A stretch of 64,000 bases of DNA from Rhyacophila brunnea (GCA_022495005.1 JAGYXB010001610.1:124001-188000), one strand, 5' to 3'. Shown: positions 10,610 to 23,175, counted from the first letter of the stretch. Notes: generated by a model not told the origin, from the letters alone. A program made the numbers and translations.

Positions 10610-10860
10610 TGAAAGAGGTTTCATGTACACCGCGTCTTACGCGTCAGTTATTAATGTGTCTCAGATTCAAATCCTTGGTCTGGCAAATATATATATTATT
10701 GCTTTTCAATTTATGTGTGGAGTTAGAGTATCTATCTACTGGGCTGAGAAAGTGGCTATCATCCATTTCTCGTATTAATTTGTTAATACAAACCTCCACT
10801 CTGTAAAGACGCATATGATCCCTTTACAATCGGATATGGACAAAAATAAAAATTATATAG
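10610..10860 (+). repeat. tRNA-derived SINE (family S1), degraded copy
   Basis: A box-B-like AGATTCAAATCCTTGG lies near 10664. It is followed by the S1 body: TATCTACTGGGCTGAGAAAG, TTCTCGTATTAATTTGTTAA, ACAAACCTCCACTCTGT and a tail resembling TCGGATATGG. Better preserved copies lie at 21865, 60270 and 61475. A 65-codon ORF across it is incidental. Confidence 0.6.
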
Positions 10861-11037
10861 GTCGGAAAAATATGGTTAATTATAATTATATATCTTTTTA
10901 AACGCTGTATGTTAAGATGCCTAAGAGAAAATCAATCGGATTTATATCCGCCTCTATCTCTAATGGATAATATTCATACAGCTTAAAGTAAAGTAGTTTC
11001 AAAAAAACTTTTAAATCTTCTCCACCATAATGAGGTA

Positions 11038-11431
11038 CAGTGACATCCCGTGGGGGTAGGCAGATTGAGCGTCAATTGGGGGCGGCAGTTACTCGAAAGG
11101 CGGCAAATCGAGGAAAATCATTTGGAATATATAGAAGTAGCTACCTAAACTTAGTAATAACGAAAACATCTTTCGATTAAAAAATTGAACTCATTGGTTT
11201 TGTTGGGTACGCGATATCTAGTTTACTTCCATTGCCCTTCGACGTCCTTGGTGATCATAAATGACATGTGCAGATTTGCGAATAATTAGTCTGATATTTT
11301 GTGAGTATTGTATCAATACAACACATTTATTAGATATTGGACTCATGAAAGGATGATAAAAATAATGTATAAAAAATGAGGCGGCATTTTGGCGCTGCCT
11401 AGGGGCGGCATTTTATCTGGGGACATCACTG
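11038..11431. mobile_element. hAT-type MITE, CAGTGACGTCCC family (copy 1)
   Basis: The ends are CAGTGACATCCCGTGGGG and GGGGACATCACTG. Flanking octamers ATGAGGTA (11030-11037) and ATGCTGTA (11432-11439) match at 6 of 8. Subterminal segments (GGCGGCATTTTGGCGC, GGCGGCAAATCGAGG) are shared with copies at 21301 and 29709. No ORF. Confidence 0.85.
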
Positions 11432-11439
11432 ATGCTGTA

Positions 11440-12540
11440 CTGTAACAGTTGTATCCTATACTGGAATCGTTATAATATTTACAATATATAAGCACTTAGA
11501 TTTGAGTAGGGAGTGTAGAGACGTATTAAACAATACACGCAGAGCGTGGTATATGTAATATTATATTATGATATACCGATGATTAAGGTTGCAATAATTC
11601 TCAACACGTATGTATCCCGCGCAATAACGAGAGAAATACGAGGAAAATCGCCAGTGCAGTATGGATTGGAAAAGTGCACTGTGGAAAATGCAGCTGGAAT
11701 TTTCCGCCACGCCCGGGACCTATAAATAATGGGGAACGGTCGAAACGGCTAACCGGCATCAAACTGTTTCGCTGCTGGTCGTATCATTGTATATGCCAGG
11801 GGTTGGAAACTTTTTTGGGTATTAAATACTGTCTGTTGGTCGTATATGTAGGAATGTATTATACATACTTATATATAGACTACAGTACCATCTGTTAAAG
11901 TTTAAAAAAAATATGCTACAGCGTTGTATTTATCGGATTATTCGCAGAGAAATGCTGATGTTTCTTTGTATGACTTTATGTCACGTGACCTCAGGATGTC
12001 TATCGCAATATATGCAATGCGATAAGCTCTGATGTCTAAGCCTAAATCATTTACGCATAGTATTATTGTCTATGACTGAAGCTTTGTCCAAAATTTATTA
12101 TTAATGAGATAATTTAAAAAAAATATTTCTATGGGTTTCAATCACATATAAATAACTAAAAAATATTTTTGTCTAATGATTTTTAATATGTATACATACA
12201 TGTTTAGGAAAATACATAATTTAAACTCATCGCTCAATTGTATGCCGTCATTGAGCTATTGAAATTTCATCGAATTAGTAGTAATATCGTATTATCTTTT
12301 ACCTAAGTATACTTGAAAAGTGTGCTCTTTTTCTTTGATCCCCACAGCCTACACCTTTCCAAAAGTCACCTTTCGCTACTGATACATTGTACACAGAATC
12401 AAAAATATATTTTTCAAATAATATGTGGGACGATGAATTTTCCACGCGAAGAATTGTGACCGCTAAGAATTATACGCGAAGAATGTTTCTATGCACGAAA
12501 TTTTTAGCTTATTATGATAGTTTGTTTACCTTTTAGATAT
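11440..12540. other. Unassigned AT-rich stretch
   Basis: No gene is seen. A CCAGGGGTTGGAAACTTTTT segment near 11797 resembles a hAT-type terminus, but I did not find its partner. A 74-codon ORF at 11674-11898 has no recognisable features. Confidence 0.25.
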
Positions 12541-12548
12541 GTAAATAA

Positions 12549-13194
12549 GGTACAGTTCGGTTATGAGGAATACAGCGGAAAACACATTTTGAAAATACCC
12601 GATATACTGGATTATTTGTTAGTTTGGGTTAGTTTAGGTTAGGTTAAGTTGGTTTAGGTTAGTGTGACACCCCCGTATGGTCCCCATTTGGGGATGTCTT
12701 TGTGTATCTGGCCCGAATTGGTATCAAATCCAACAAATAGTAAAGCGCTGATTACGAAAATAAATAATAATAATAGAGCCGAGCCGGCAATGCCGTAGAT
12801 TATGACCGTAGAAATATTGCAACGTCACCGTTTTTCGACAACGCTTTCGTTGAAAGCAATGCACAAGATGGCGGGCAGAACGCTGCCAACAGCCAAATCG
12901 CAAGCGCGTACATTTAAAATAAATTATTAAAAATGTAACTACGAGTATTATATAATATTAACTTAAATATACCTTGCCGTTTCCAAAAAAATTCCGGTGT
13001 GTTATTTGTTCACCTCCACATCCCGAATCCAGACGAAAAACCAGACAACAAAATAAAAGTGACAGTTTGTTTTCACTTTCCAAAATGGAGGGAAATGATA
13101 TTACGTTAGGTTAGGTTACCCTAATAAATAATCCAGTATATCGGGTATTTTCAAAATGTGTTTGCCACTGTATTCCTCATAACCGAACTGTACC
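12549..13194. mobile_element. Long-TIR DNA element with TTAGG-like runs
   Basis: The left arm begins GGTACAGTTCGGTTATGAGG and the right arm ends with its complement at 13194. The arms match over about 80 bp with few differences, and each runs into (T)TTAGG-like repeats (TTAGGTTAGGTTAAG on the left, TTAGGTTAGGTTACC on the right). Flanking octamers GTAAATAA and GAAAATAA agree at 7 of 8. The ~440-bp middle has no ORF. It is the same family as the foldback at 26787-27005. Confidence 0.8.
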
Positions 13195-15118
13195 GAAAAT
13201 AAATGTAATATAATATTTTGGTTTTGAATAATATCGGATGCTTCGTAATCGTCGGCCTTCCTTATAAAAAAACACCTTTTTAGATAAACTTATTTACCAG
13301 TACACCAAACGAGCTTAGTTTACGTAGAAATATAAGTTGTGTTCGTAATCATAATCTTTTCACAATTTCGAGTGGGCTTTTGAAACCCCTGCCGGAAAAC
13401 CATGGGCAATCGTTGGGCCGACCGCACCGCGTTCGGGTCCGCTGACCCCCGCCTAGTTAAAAGTCAAGTGGCTCGTGAAATTTCGTACAGTTGGCTGCCT
13501 TAAAAAAAACAACATGTACGATTTCCACTCTTTGACGTTTTGTATGCGAATGATAGTAGCTCCGTATATCGTATATTTTTTTATTTATTAAATAAAAATT
13601 GCTGTAAGGATTTATAATATAGAAGGTTTACATTTATTTTAATTTTTTATTTGTGTGTTATGAAGTAAGTACGTATATTTTCACCATTTTTATAAAGATT
13701 TATCTCTTCAAATTATTTTTCTATTATTCATCTTGTGAGAAATATTTCTGTGGCAAACAGTGGTGATTTTTTTATGCAAATGACGCAATCGATTCATTGG
13801 AAAATTTAAAAGCAGACCTCCAAATCAAAAATTATATCGATTAAGATTTCACAAAATAAATGTTCGACTATTGTTAGGCAATATTAAAATTAGTGACAAC
13901 CCGTTGGTATACGCAGGTCATGCGTTGCTTAGAGACAGTTTAGATAAAATTAGAGTCTTTTTTGTTTACCTTGCGTAAATTATAGTATTTTACATTTTTG
14001 TGAAATCAACAAAGTATTGTATTTTTTTGTATTTATTAAAGTCAACCAACAGGATCAATCACAGAGGATAAGTATAATTATAATATAGAAAAAATGATGG
14101 TCCCAATAACTATCAAGCGGACACAAAAAGCATATCAAATCAAATTAAATTAGATGAAATATTAGGTACAGCTGTAATGAATATACTTGGAGAGGAAAGA
14201 AAATACATTATTAGTAATCATAAGAAAAATAGAGAAAAAAAATAGAAAAACATAAAAAAAATATAATATATAAATAAGACAGGAAAAGCAAAATACATTC
14301 TTTTTAAATACAGTAAAAATAAGCGATCATCTAGATACAATAATTAGTCGTAGATTTTGGAGCAACTTAATTTGAAAGAGGCAAGAGAACAAAATAGATC
14401 CACTCACTCGATTACTGTGAAGATTTAAGGTTCTTTAGAGTCAAGCCTTCTCGAGTATTCTAATAAATGGTATGGTCGGCAACATTGTATCGCGTACTAA
14501 TCGCTATAAAATTTCTGTGTCCGTGAGCGCGCTCCTATAACTTAGACTTTAGCTTTAGAGGAAACTTTGATTAAAACACTTGTGACTACTATGACTGGTG
14601 CACTTGGAATATATTTGTCAGCTATCATGGAAACAGGCGTAGGTATTTTTAAAAATGTTGACCGATTCAATTTTCCCTCTTGTTGTCAGTAAAAATGTTG
14701 ACATTAGTCAAAAGACAGGGAATAATTTCATGAGTTGAGCATGAATATTTCCCATATACTTGTCAGGGGAAAAGTTTACTTGTGCACTTGTACGAATTCA
14801 CACATATTATTGCATTATTATCAAGTAGGTAGATATGGTACCCAATTATGGGATTCCGCTATCGGGGGTTATCTCGATGTAGCCCCGATGTTATTATTAT
14901 CTGGACTGGAAGGTTGCATTGAGTGTGCGTGATATGGTTATGCGGGTAGCGATGAATGATGCACAGTGGTTTCATTTTCTTGTTTTTATATTGTAGACAT
15001 AAAGTTTGGATACACACGACACTTATACAGGACTGTCACGTTAGTTTTTATGTTTACAATGTAATTTTGAATTTAGATAAAGTGAGACGCGCGGCACAGT
15101 GGCGCGCATGAACTATAT
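13195..15118. other. Long stretch without recognised genes
   Basis: A GC-richer patch at about 13370-13500 stands out; the rest is AT-rich with A-runs (14215-14290). ORFs here are 65 codons or less and have no features. It may be intergenic or intronic DNA with decayed repeats. Confidence 0.25.
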
Positions 15119-15535
15119 TGTCATCATCATCATCAGGGGCGTGACAACCCGGTGTGTGGGTCTTGGCTTCCTCCAACAGCTCCCTCCACCTGTCCCTATT
15201 CAGTGTGGCAGCTTTTCAATTCGGTACCTCAAGAACAGGGCAGTCACTGGCAGCTCCATATAACCAGCAAATCTTTGGCATGCCTCTTCTTCTACGCCCC
15301 ATTGGATTGCCGGACATCACTCTCTTTGTCGGTTCATTGTCATTCATACGGTGCACATGACTTAGCCATCGCAGTCTCCCAATCTTAATTGATTTAACTG
15401 CATTGCAATCTTCGTATAGCCCGTAGAGCTCAGCATTATATCTTCTCCTTCAATTGGTGCCGTCCCTGATTGGTCCATATGTACGGCGGAGAATTTTTCT
15501 TTCAAAAATGTTCAGGGCTCGTTCATTTTGCAGAG
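15119..15535 (-). pseudogene. LINE reverse transcriptase C-terminus
   Basis: The minus-strand reading gives FERKILRRTYGPIRDG, then AELYGLYEDCNAVKSIKI, GRLRWLSHVHRMND and RRRRGMPKICWL, then LNRDRWRELLEEAKTHTPGC. This is the full ordered C-terminal series of RTE/CR1-like LINE proteins. Two or three frame changes interrupt it. The 3' end is a (TGA)n microsatellite, at about 15122-15136 on the plus strand. The reverse-transcriptase core is missing, so the copy is strongly 5'-truncated. Confidence 0.85.
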
Positions 15536-16686
15536 TATGAACTATATTGTAGGAAGGCCGAAATGCAACTGATTTATTGACTGTCATTTTCTGTTCGTAT
15601 ATCTCTATATAAATGAGCATATACAATAATGCGTCAGTTGTAGGGTTGAGTAAACCTCTACACCGCCTTTAAGTATGGTTGAATTCGTAACTATGAAACA
15701 ATATTTTTCGCTTTCTTGGCAGAGTTGAATGTGTTGTTTGTGAATATAAAAGAAAATTATAGCCTATGAAGTAGAAATGGGAAAGAGAGGAAAGAAAGAG
15801 TATGTCATACCCCGTAGGTAATAGTCTCATTCGTAAATTTATACCAGTGCTATCTGTATTTTAGTGACGAGGGGTCGACTTTGGTGACTGTAACCAATAT
15901 CCGCCGAAATCCTTCTTTTGTCATGCTTAGTTGTTTTTTGTTTTAAGTTTGACATGGGCCTTATTAATTTATTTAGGGATGAATATTTGCTTCGGATATT
16001 AAAATGGCAAACCATGTGTCCGGATTATATATGACAAGGGTTCGAATATATACCGGAATGCTTTTCTGCCGTAGCAACTTTTTGCCTGGAAAATAATATT
16101 CAATAAGAACAGAAAATGTGCAAAATGATAATAGATACTACACTTTACTTTGTATTATTAAGTAAATACAACATTATAAGTCTTCTTGTACACAGTGAGA
16201 AACATTAAAACAGTTATCCAGTAATCATTTTTATTTTCCCTACAGTACAGGATACAAATAGAAATATAGTATATCCATATTATAACGATGTAGACACTGA
16301 GCGATAATTTCAGCGAGTAGTATGAAGTTTTCATTTTAAAATCACATTTATTTTTATTATCAATGAAGTGTAGCAGAAACATATCTCATTATAAATATAT
16401 AATATATAATATATACAAGCGATGGCATCTTTATGAGACGGCTAATACCATGTCCACATTGGCAACAAGTTGCTGACAACCTCATTAAATTTCGATTAAA
16501 ATATCTTTTGGTCAAACAAATTTTGATAATTATCTTCATATATTAAAATTGTTATATAATATGCCTTCACCCGAAGAGGGGTTCTTACAAACAAAACAAA
16601 CTAATTACATATCACTGTTTAATTTATAAACATTATCTAATAGTATTAGGTATATACAAAATAAAAAAATCTTAATATATATATAA
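15536..16686. other. Unassigned AT-rich stretch flanking the Helitron 3' end
   Basis: Nothing recognisable is coded. It ends in an AT-rich run immediately before the Helitron CTAG terminus at 16687-16690, consistent with Helitron preference for AT targets. Confidence 0.3.
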
Positions 16687-19420
16687 CTAGCTGACCCGGC
16701 GAACTTCGTACCGCCTCAGAATCAATAATCTTGTGTTAACTTATTAGCTGAATTAAAATACTCAAAATGAATTAAGTTCAATAAATGTGCAAAAATCAAA
16801 TCAAAATGAAATAGATTACATAGTTTTGGTTGGTTCAGATTTCGAAGCATGATAACTACCAAGTTAATCTTCAGTTGTAAATTGTGCGGTGGCAAGCCAG
16901 GCAGATCCAATAAGTTTAAAAATTCAGTTGATAGTTGGTTGCTTCTTCTTCGTTTATTATACAGTCGATAGATTTGAAGGAATGCATTGGACCAACGATT
17001 TGATTTTGAATTGTGGAGTTTAAGTGATCCACATATTTGTTCTTTGCCGCAAAAATTGCTCGTTCACTCAACCAATTGTGATTTTTGTGGTTAACAATGA
17101 CGTTCGGGAACACTTTATTGATAAGGTCGTCCTTCGCTGAGACGAAATTTTAAAAATTCGGCGGAAACGAAATCAATCCGTTCGATTCGTCGACAGGAAC
17201 ACGGCAGTTACCGATAGTCAGCAATTGCTTAGAGAAATCGTCGGCAGATGGATCGTCTAGCAATGCAACTCGCATGTTCGTCGTCAGCCGAAGTTTCTTC
17301 ACATAGCGCCACAGAGTCTATGATTTGAGGCAAGCGTTCATTTCATCGGCAGCGGTCGATCTTGGAATGACTGGTAGTGTTTGGCAGAAATTGACAGATA
17401 GTAGAATCATTGCGCCACCAAAACATCTTGAGTAATTGCGCAGATCTTTCATAGTTCGATTGAGTGCTGCCAATGCGCATTTGTGCGCCATTGTGCATTC
17501 ATCCCAGGTGATGATTTTACTTGCTATCAAAACTTTGGCCATTGCTGAGTGTTTCGCAATACTGCTTGTCGGTGTTTCAGTCATTTGAAGGTTTAACGGC
17601 AATTTCAACGCTGAATGAGCCGTTCGGCATCCTTCTAACAACGTGGCCGCTATCCCAGAAGAAGCAACTGCTACAGAAATTTCGGATCTCGCACGAACAG
17701 TGGCCAAAATCAATGTCATGAGAAATGTCTTCCCAGTTCCACCAGGCGCATCGAGGAAAAATAAACCACCATTTCCATCATCAATTGCCTTCATTAACGT
17801 ATCGTACACTTCCTTCTGTTTGGGGTTCAACATTGGTATATTCGATCGAACCGATAGGTTCAATGCATTTTGATCATATTCACGTTCACGTTCCAATTCT
17901 CGATTAAAAGCGTCATTCATTCCACGATCAGGCGTTGGCATTCCTAACTTGACTAACAAACTGCCGCACATGAGACAACACATGTCTTCGATCAAAAGCA
18001 AAGCCTGGTTATGTATGTCCTCATTCACTTCGAGATCGGGATTCTCTGAACTGACACGAATTCGATGTAAAATGTCTTCTGACATGTCATCCTTGTATTT
18101 GTTCCACAGCTCAGGTGGATTTGATGGGAAGCATGTCGAAATAATGATAGCAAATAATGTGCGTATCTGACTTGGAGATGCAGAAACAAATGCTTTAGCG
18201 ATTGTCATGTCCCAATGAGTATCATTTTCAAGCAAATTGAGCTTTTGACATGCAGCACGAAATGTTGGGCACACTACACCATTGACAGTTCGAAGTGATT
18301 CAAATGATGTCGGCCCACGAACATTTGCCAGCAACAACCGCAAGTAGAATCATTCGCCATTCTTCGGATGAACTGTGTAAATGCGACCAAGAGCATCAGT
18401 AGAATGCACATCCGGATGATCAGGAACCGCATCGCCTTGCTTCCGACGCTGAAATTTCTTCGATGAAGCGTTCCAAGTGTAATAACGTAGCATCTTAGAG
18501 TAGAACAACGTTCGTGCAAACGGATCACTTTGGCAAATCGAAAAGAAACTGGTCAATGTTGGCGCTGGAGATATTTCAGCACGTTGAGCAACATTCGATG
18601 CGTTGAAATAAACTTGTTGACCATTCTCCAGATGCACCGCCAAATGTACAGCAGTGGGATGACGTTCATGAATGGGGAATGAGAGAATACGCCAAATTGC
18701 TTCATTGCAGCTCACATATCGACCAACTTGATAGTGCGTGATTTCATCGTTGGTATTGGGAGTTTGAACGCCAAAAACTACAATATCGCTGCCTTTGGTG
18801 ACATATTTGCATATGTATTTGATGGACTTCACTGAATTGCAAAACTCCACGTTGCAATGCGCCTTGAATGTTTTGGAAAAAATGGCGAATACGGAACAAT
18901 CCAAGTGTTGTCGACCACGATATCGTTTCACTTCATTTTCGTTGTGATAGTTCTACCGTTATCATTGGGTGATCGACGCCGATACAGTGGATAACCATCA
19001 TTGGCAGTGATAGTCTCCGCCGTTAAACTTCATGGATAACGCTTGGAACACTTGCCGTCGACCATGCACGGTGATTGGGGGTTGATGGCGCCACACTGTC
19101 CATGAATCATGTAAGTAATTACAACATCATGCAGGTCTGGATCGGTTTCGGGATCAGGAATCTCGGCACATATGATGTTATCTTTTTGGTCTGGTCGAAT
19201 TCTTTCGACTTACCAAATAAGAATGTGTGCATGCGGCAAGCTTCGGTTTTGTCATTCACTCGAATACATCCAGCATCGAGTATCCCCAAAGACGCGATGA
19301 TTAACAATGTAGTTCATCAGCGACAGGGTTTTTTGTTTAAACACACGTGCGGTGATGTCGTGCCGATCACTTGATGTTTGTCCGGGGAGTAGCAGTTGAA
19401 CAATTTTTATTCATTTCAAT
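16687..19420 (-). mobile_element. Helitron, 5'-truncated, 3' terminus intact
   Basis: The element is read on the minus strand. Its 3' end shows CTAG at 16690-16687 followed by T. A GC-rich hairpin (GGCG...CGCC, 5-bp stem) lies about 11 nt inside, the classical Helitron 3' signature. Coding remnants of Rep and Pif1-type helicase fill the body. The 5' TC terminus and the first part of the Rep region were not found; homology fades near 19420. Helitrons transpose by rolling-circle replication without target duplication. Confidence 0.85.
16722..19400 (-). pseudogene. Helitron Rep/helicase protein, interrupted
   Basis: From about 19400 downward one frame reads DRHDITARVFKQK, GDTRCWMYS and LPHAHILIW (HUH motif near 19230), then AEIPDPETDPDLHD. 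After a frame change near 18880 comes FCNSVKSIKYICKYVTKG, which carries the tyrosine motif. The same frame continues through a single TGA (18352-18350) into the helicase: DAPGGTGKTF (Walker A, near 17735), IITWDECTMAHK (Walker B) and LPVIPRSTAADEMNACLKS. Beyond 17318 are further remnants: FPNVIVNHKNHNWLSERAI and GLPPHNLQLKINLVVIMLRN. About 870 codons remain against roughly 1400 in full-length relatives. There are several stops and frameshifts, so it is not functional. Confidence 0.9.
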
Positions 19421-19999
19421 AAAAATACTTATAAATATGATAAAAAAACTTACCAAAAGATGTCCCATCCTTCCTGTTTTGATTGCAGATATGTGTTTCA
19501 ATTTACAATCCTAATTTTTGTCTAATTTAACTTAAAAAAATACGTATGGTAATGTAAATAGTTAATTTAACATTCCTTGATAATCTTCGTGGTAAAATTT
19601 GTCATTGGTGGTCTGGTATTGGAATCCTTTTGCTTATATTGGTGTTTCTCAACTTTTTTGGTGTAACGATACACTAATAAATTTAAAAAAAACTGAGGTA
19701 CACTGGATAATATATACCTTGTCAACTATACATTAAAAATAATATAATATTTCACACATATTATGGTAATAAATATAATATATAAAAACAATAGAATTGT
19801 ATGAAAATTGTAAGTCAATAAGCATGCTTAAACACTGGAATAGTGTGGTATTCTAAGACCATTTCTGCACACAATAGAGTCTATTGAATCGACCTACAAT
19901 AGAAAGCTTATATTAGTAATTAATTATCTATTAATTTATAAGTTGATATTATATTTATGATAATATATGGTTTCGATACTTATACCGTTGTAAGCACAG
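19421..19999. other. Unassigned AT-rich stretch
   Basis: No gene. GGTGTTTCTCAACTTTTTTG near 19637 looks like a hAT-type terminus of a decayed element, but no partner end was identified. Confidence 0.25.
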
Positions 20000-20305
20000 A
20001 ACAGATAATAAATAGAATACCGATAGGCTATATTCAATACGCCGCATGTTGATGCCGGGTTTTGAATGTGTGAGTGTCTTACAAAAATGAAGCACGCATT
20101 ATGCACGTGAAATAGTGTGTGTAATACACCAACATTAAATGAGTGTACATGCATAAACCGAGAGCAGTTTTCAGTATTCGACGTAAAACGTATTCTTGAC
20201 ACGTGTCTAAGTTTAACCGGGATTCTTCCTTACTAGAGTCAGTTACCTGCTATCGCCTTACCCTTTATGTATTTCTGTTCCCATTATTTCTGAGTTCCCT
20301 AGTTG
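20000..20305 (+). repeat. Repeat family K, copy 1
   Basis: Landmarks are ATACCGATAGGCTAT, GGGTTTTGAATGTGTGAGTG, ACAAAAATGAAGCACGCATT, CGTATTCTTGACA and CCCATTATTTCTGAGTTCC. The same order recurs reversed at 24210-24545. No terminal inverted repeats or ORF are evident. It could be a solo LTR or another non-coding element. Confidence 0.6.
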
Positions 20306-21119
20306 TAAGTCAATTAAAAAATCTTTTAATTATTTACAGAAAATCAAATTTAAAAAATGACAACAATTTTGATAGCGGAAAGCGACGTTAATATAATATA
20401 ATAAAATATTATATAATGCATATGAACAGTGATAAGTTAGTTTTTTATAAAAGTTTGCGACACATTGGTTTGGAAGCTCTGATTATTAACACTGCTAATA
20501 TAGATATATATAAAAAACGGAAAAAATCGACGCTTTTCAAACTTTTTATTTCATAGCGCCCTTATTCGAGAGACAGTTTTTCATGGGCCATCAAAATAGA
20601 TACCCTCGTTTTCCGTTCCATGTGAGTATTGCGCAAAAAATCCATATCGGAAAATTTTGATCTCAATGTTGGTACTATCGCAAAACAGCTTAATTCTAGA
20701 CTCTGGTGACATAAAGTTGGACGTGGAAATGGGCATTATGGGTCTGGAATACACGTAAACCAGTAAAACCAGTTACTAACCTTAGACAGCTGGTATTTTT
20801 CGATAATAATCTTATGCCGTGAGAGAAATTTTATAGTTAAAAAAAAACCTAGCTAATGGGTTCTTATAAAATTTACTACTTTCAAACTATTTCACAGTTC
20901 CAAAACTATATTCAATGGAGGACTTAAATAATTGGATTTGTGGTTAATTCCCTGTGAATTATACTTACAATATGATGTATAATAATGTTATCTTATTATT
21001 ATGACAGCAGTTAGTGCAATTTTATTAAAAACAATAATTAAAGCCATAATTTTTCATTCATTCAACACACAAAATATTAATAGTTATGCCATGGCTTCCA
21101 ATAATTCAACCATACTTAA
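20306..21119. other. Unassigned AT-rich stretch
   Basis: No gene and no recognised repeat. Short inverted AT segments only. Confidence 0.25.
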
Positions 21120-21740
21120 AACATTTCATTAACTATTTTTTTTCAACGAATAATTCACAAGATTTAAGAATGTAACATTCTAATTATTATTGAACATACA
21201 TAATTTTGAAAACACTTCTGAAATATATTAATTATAACCAACAGAAAAAAATCTTTTTTTTGAAAAAAGTAATACACCCCGCAGGAATCGAACCTGCATC
21301 CAGTGACGTCCCAAAACAAAATACCGCCCCTGTGCAGGGCCATTATGCCGCCCAATTTTTTTATATAATAATTTTTATCATCAGTGCTCGTGTCGTTCTT
21401 GGTCACCAAAGACGTCGAAGGGCAACAGAAGTAAACTAGACATTGCCGATAAAATAAAATCCAGTCATGTTAAACCTTTTATGTCAATTAATACGTTTTG
21501 TTTCTAATAAGTGAGCTGAATTTTTTAAAAGAAAGATATTTTCGTTATTAAGTACTCAGCTTTGGTAGCTATTTCTATGTATACCAAATGATTCTCCTCG
21601 ATTTGCCGCCCTTCGGGTAACTGCCGCCTCCAAGCGACGCTCAATCTGCCTACCCCCACGGGACGTCGCTGCCTCCATCTCTCGGATATCGCGCCCACGC
21701 GCATAGACCACTATGCTATAGGAATAATACTTAAATTTCA
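21120..21740 (-). repeat. tRNA-derived SINE (family E) split by a hAT MITE
   Basis: On the minus strand a tRNA-like head begins near 21725 with TAGCATAGTGGTCTATGCG (box A) and is interrupted at 21671-21301. It resumes with GCAGGTTCGATTCCTGC (box B). The body that follows contains TTTTTTCAAAAAAGATTTTT, TTCAAAATTATGTATGTTCA and CATTCTTAAATCTTGTGAAT, as in copies at 37.9-39.1 and 52.2-52.7 kb. The tRNA-like part is a polymerase III promoter relic, not a functional tRNA. Confidence 0.75.
21301..21671. mobile_element. hAT-type MITE, CAGTGACGTCCC family (copy 2)
   Basis: The ends are CAGTGACGTCCC and GGGACGTCGCTG. The flanking octamers CCTGCATC (21293-21300) and CCTCCATC (21672-21679) match at 7 of 8, giving a clear target duplication. 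The target was the anticodon-arm part of a SINE tRNA-like head. Internal similarity to copies at 11038 and 29709 covers the CTTGGTCACCAAAGACGTCG and GATTTGCCGCC blocks. Confidence 0.9.
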
Positions 21741-21864
21741 CTATTCACTGAAACGAAACACAAAATATTCACTGAAACGCTTTCTAAATTAAGCTCCTAT
21801 TGGCGATCGGTTTTTGTATTTTAAATCAATTCTCTCAATCAATCTTACTTTAAATATTTTTTCC

Positions 21865-22095
21865 GACCATGTCCGATCCTAATAGGATCATATGGGCCTC
21901 CACAGAGTAGAGGTTTGTATTAACAGATTTTGTTTTTTACGAGAAATGGATGTCAGCCACTTGCTCAACCTATTAGGTCCATACCCTGACTCACACACAA
22001 ATTGAAAACAATATGTGTACTTGCCAGACCCAGGATTCGAACCTGGGACCCACGCCATGATAGTACAACGCTTAAGCCGCGCGGCCACCGTGGGT
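21865..22095 (-). repeat. tRNA-derived SINE (family S1)
   Basis: The minus-strand head reads GGTGGCCGCGCGGCTTAAGC (box A, Ser/Leu-like) and CCCAGGTTCGAATCCTGGG (box B with stem). The body holds GACCTAATAGGTTGAGCAAG and TTTCTCGTAAAAAACAAAAT. The tail is GATCCTATTAGGATCGGACA. Closely related copies are at 60270-60500 (+) and 61475-61720 (-). Confidence 0.85.
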
Positions 22096-22619
22096 GTATT
22101 TTATTTCTTTAATATTTTACTATTTATTATCTGTTTTATTTTGTGATTAATTTAGAAACAGCTGATACCATATTGAAATACTATGAGTATAATGGCGTAA
22201 TTATGGAGTCAAAACAAGTGGGAATACGTAAAAAATATATTAAAATGTTACAGCACGAAAATAACGATGAGAAATATTGTGAAGTTTAGATTTAATAAAT
22301 AAATCAACATATTATCCATTCCATAAATTTATTTTATAGTATGTTTTTTATTTATAACATATAAACACTTCTGGTTTTAGTATTTATTCAGAGTTCACAG
22401 AGATTAATCAACAATAACAGAGAATACTTCAAACGGTATATGAAAACAGATTAACAAGATAAGATGACTCGTTCGACCATATAACCAGATGAACTTGCCA
22501 AAGGATTAGTTCAGTTCAGGTAGGTATCACATTTGACAACTAGAAACCATACGTATCACTAGAAATGAATCTCGATAGTATAAGGTACTTAGTTTCAAAA
22601 TAGAGGACCTGTATTATCA
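22096..22619. other. Unassigned stretch
   Basis: No gene or recognised repeat between the SINE and the LINE 3' region. Confidence 0.25.
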
Positions 22620-23175
22620 AAAGGGTCAGAGCTAATCAGACCAAGCAGAATGGCTGTAAGACTACGTTAAAGTTCCCACCACCACCCGTCATATATGCAC
22701 AGCCGTGGATATGCACGGTCGCTTTCCATGACGCTTTGACGTCTCTGAAAGAAGTGATTTTAAGTGCTCATTCCGTCCCGAGACGCAGCCGCACGGGACT
22801 GATGCTACAACCATGCACCGTAGTGCTTAAAAAAGAAAGTTAAGAAAGATTTTTTTTTGTTTTTGGACTGGCTCTGCTGTCCGCTGACGTTAAGCGCCCT
22901 GTCTACCCGCATACTGAGTGTCACGAATTGAAATGGATGAGTCTACAGAGGAGTCGGAGGACGGACCCTGGCAAACAGTTCCGTTCGTTCGAGTTCCATA
23001 AGCGGGCAATCCCAGAGGATGTGTTCAACATCTTAGTGGTCATGCCCGCAGGTACAACCCGGCCCATCTACTATCAAGCCAAACTCGTGAAGTCTGGCGG
23101 CGAAGTTGCCATGGCCGGTGAGGAACTGGCTAATCCAGTGCGAAGGTTGGAGTCTTCTGTGAGAGATAAAAATTA
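22620..23175 (-). pseudogene. R1/Jockey-like LINE ORF2 C-terminus and 3' UTR
   Basis: Minus-strand translation near 23130-22950 reads QFLTGHGNFAARLHEFGL, then CTCGHDH, then VEHILWDCPLMELERTEL. This is the conserved L-x-TGHG-x-F ... C-x-CG ... EH-x-L-x-CP block at the C-terminal end of R1, I and Jockey-type ORF2 proteins, including a zinc-binding cluster. One stop interrupts it. Downstream to about 22620 is a GC-rich 3' UTR-like region. The plus-strand 83-codon ORF at 22928-23179 is its shadow. Confidence 0.8.

Noticed and set aside
17521..18170. Plus-strand ORFs of 60-76 codons
   Set aside because: They are antisense shadows of the Helitron helicase relic.
21865..22095. A functional tRNA gene
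   Set aside because: Box A, box B and a T-arm-like stem are present, but the sequence continues into a conserved SINE body and recurs several times in the window; no complete cloverleaf was traced.
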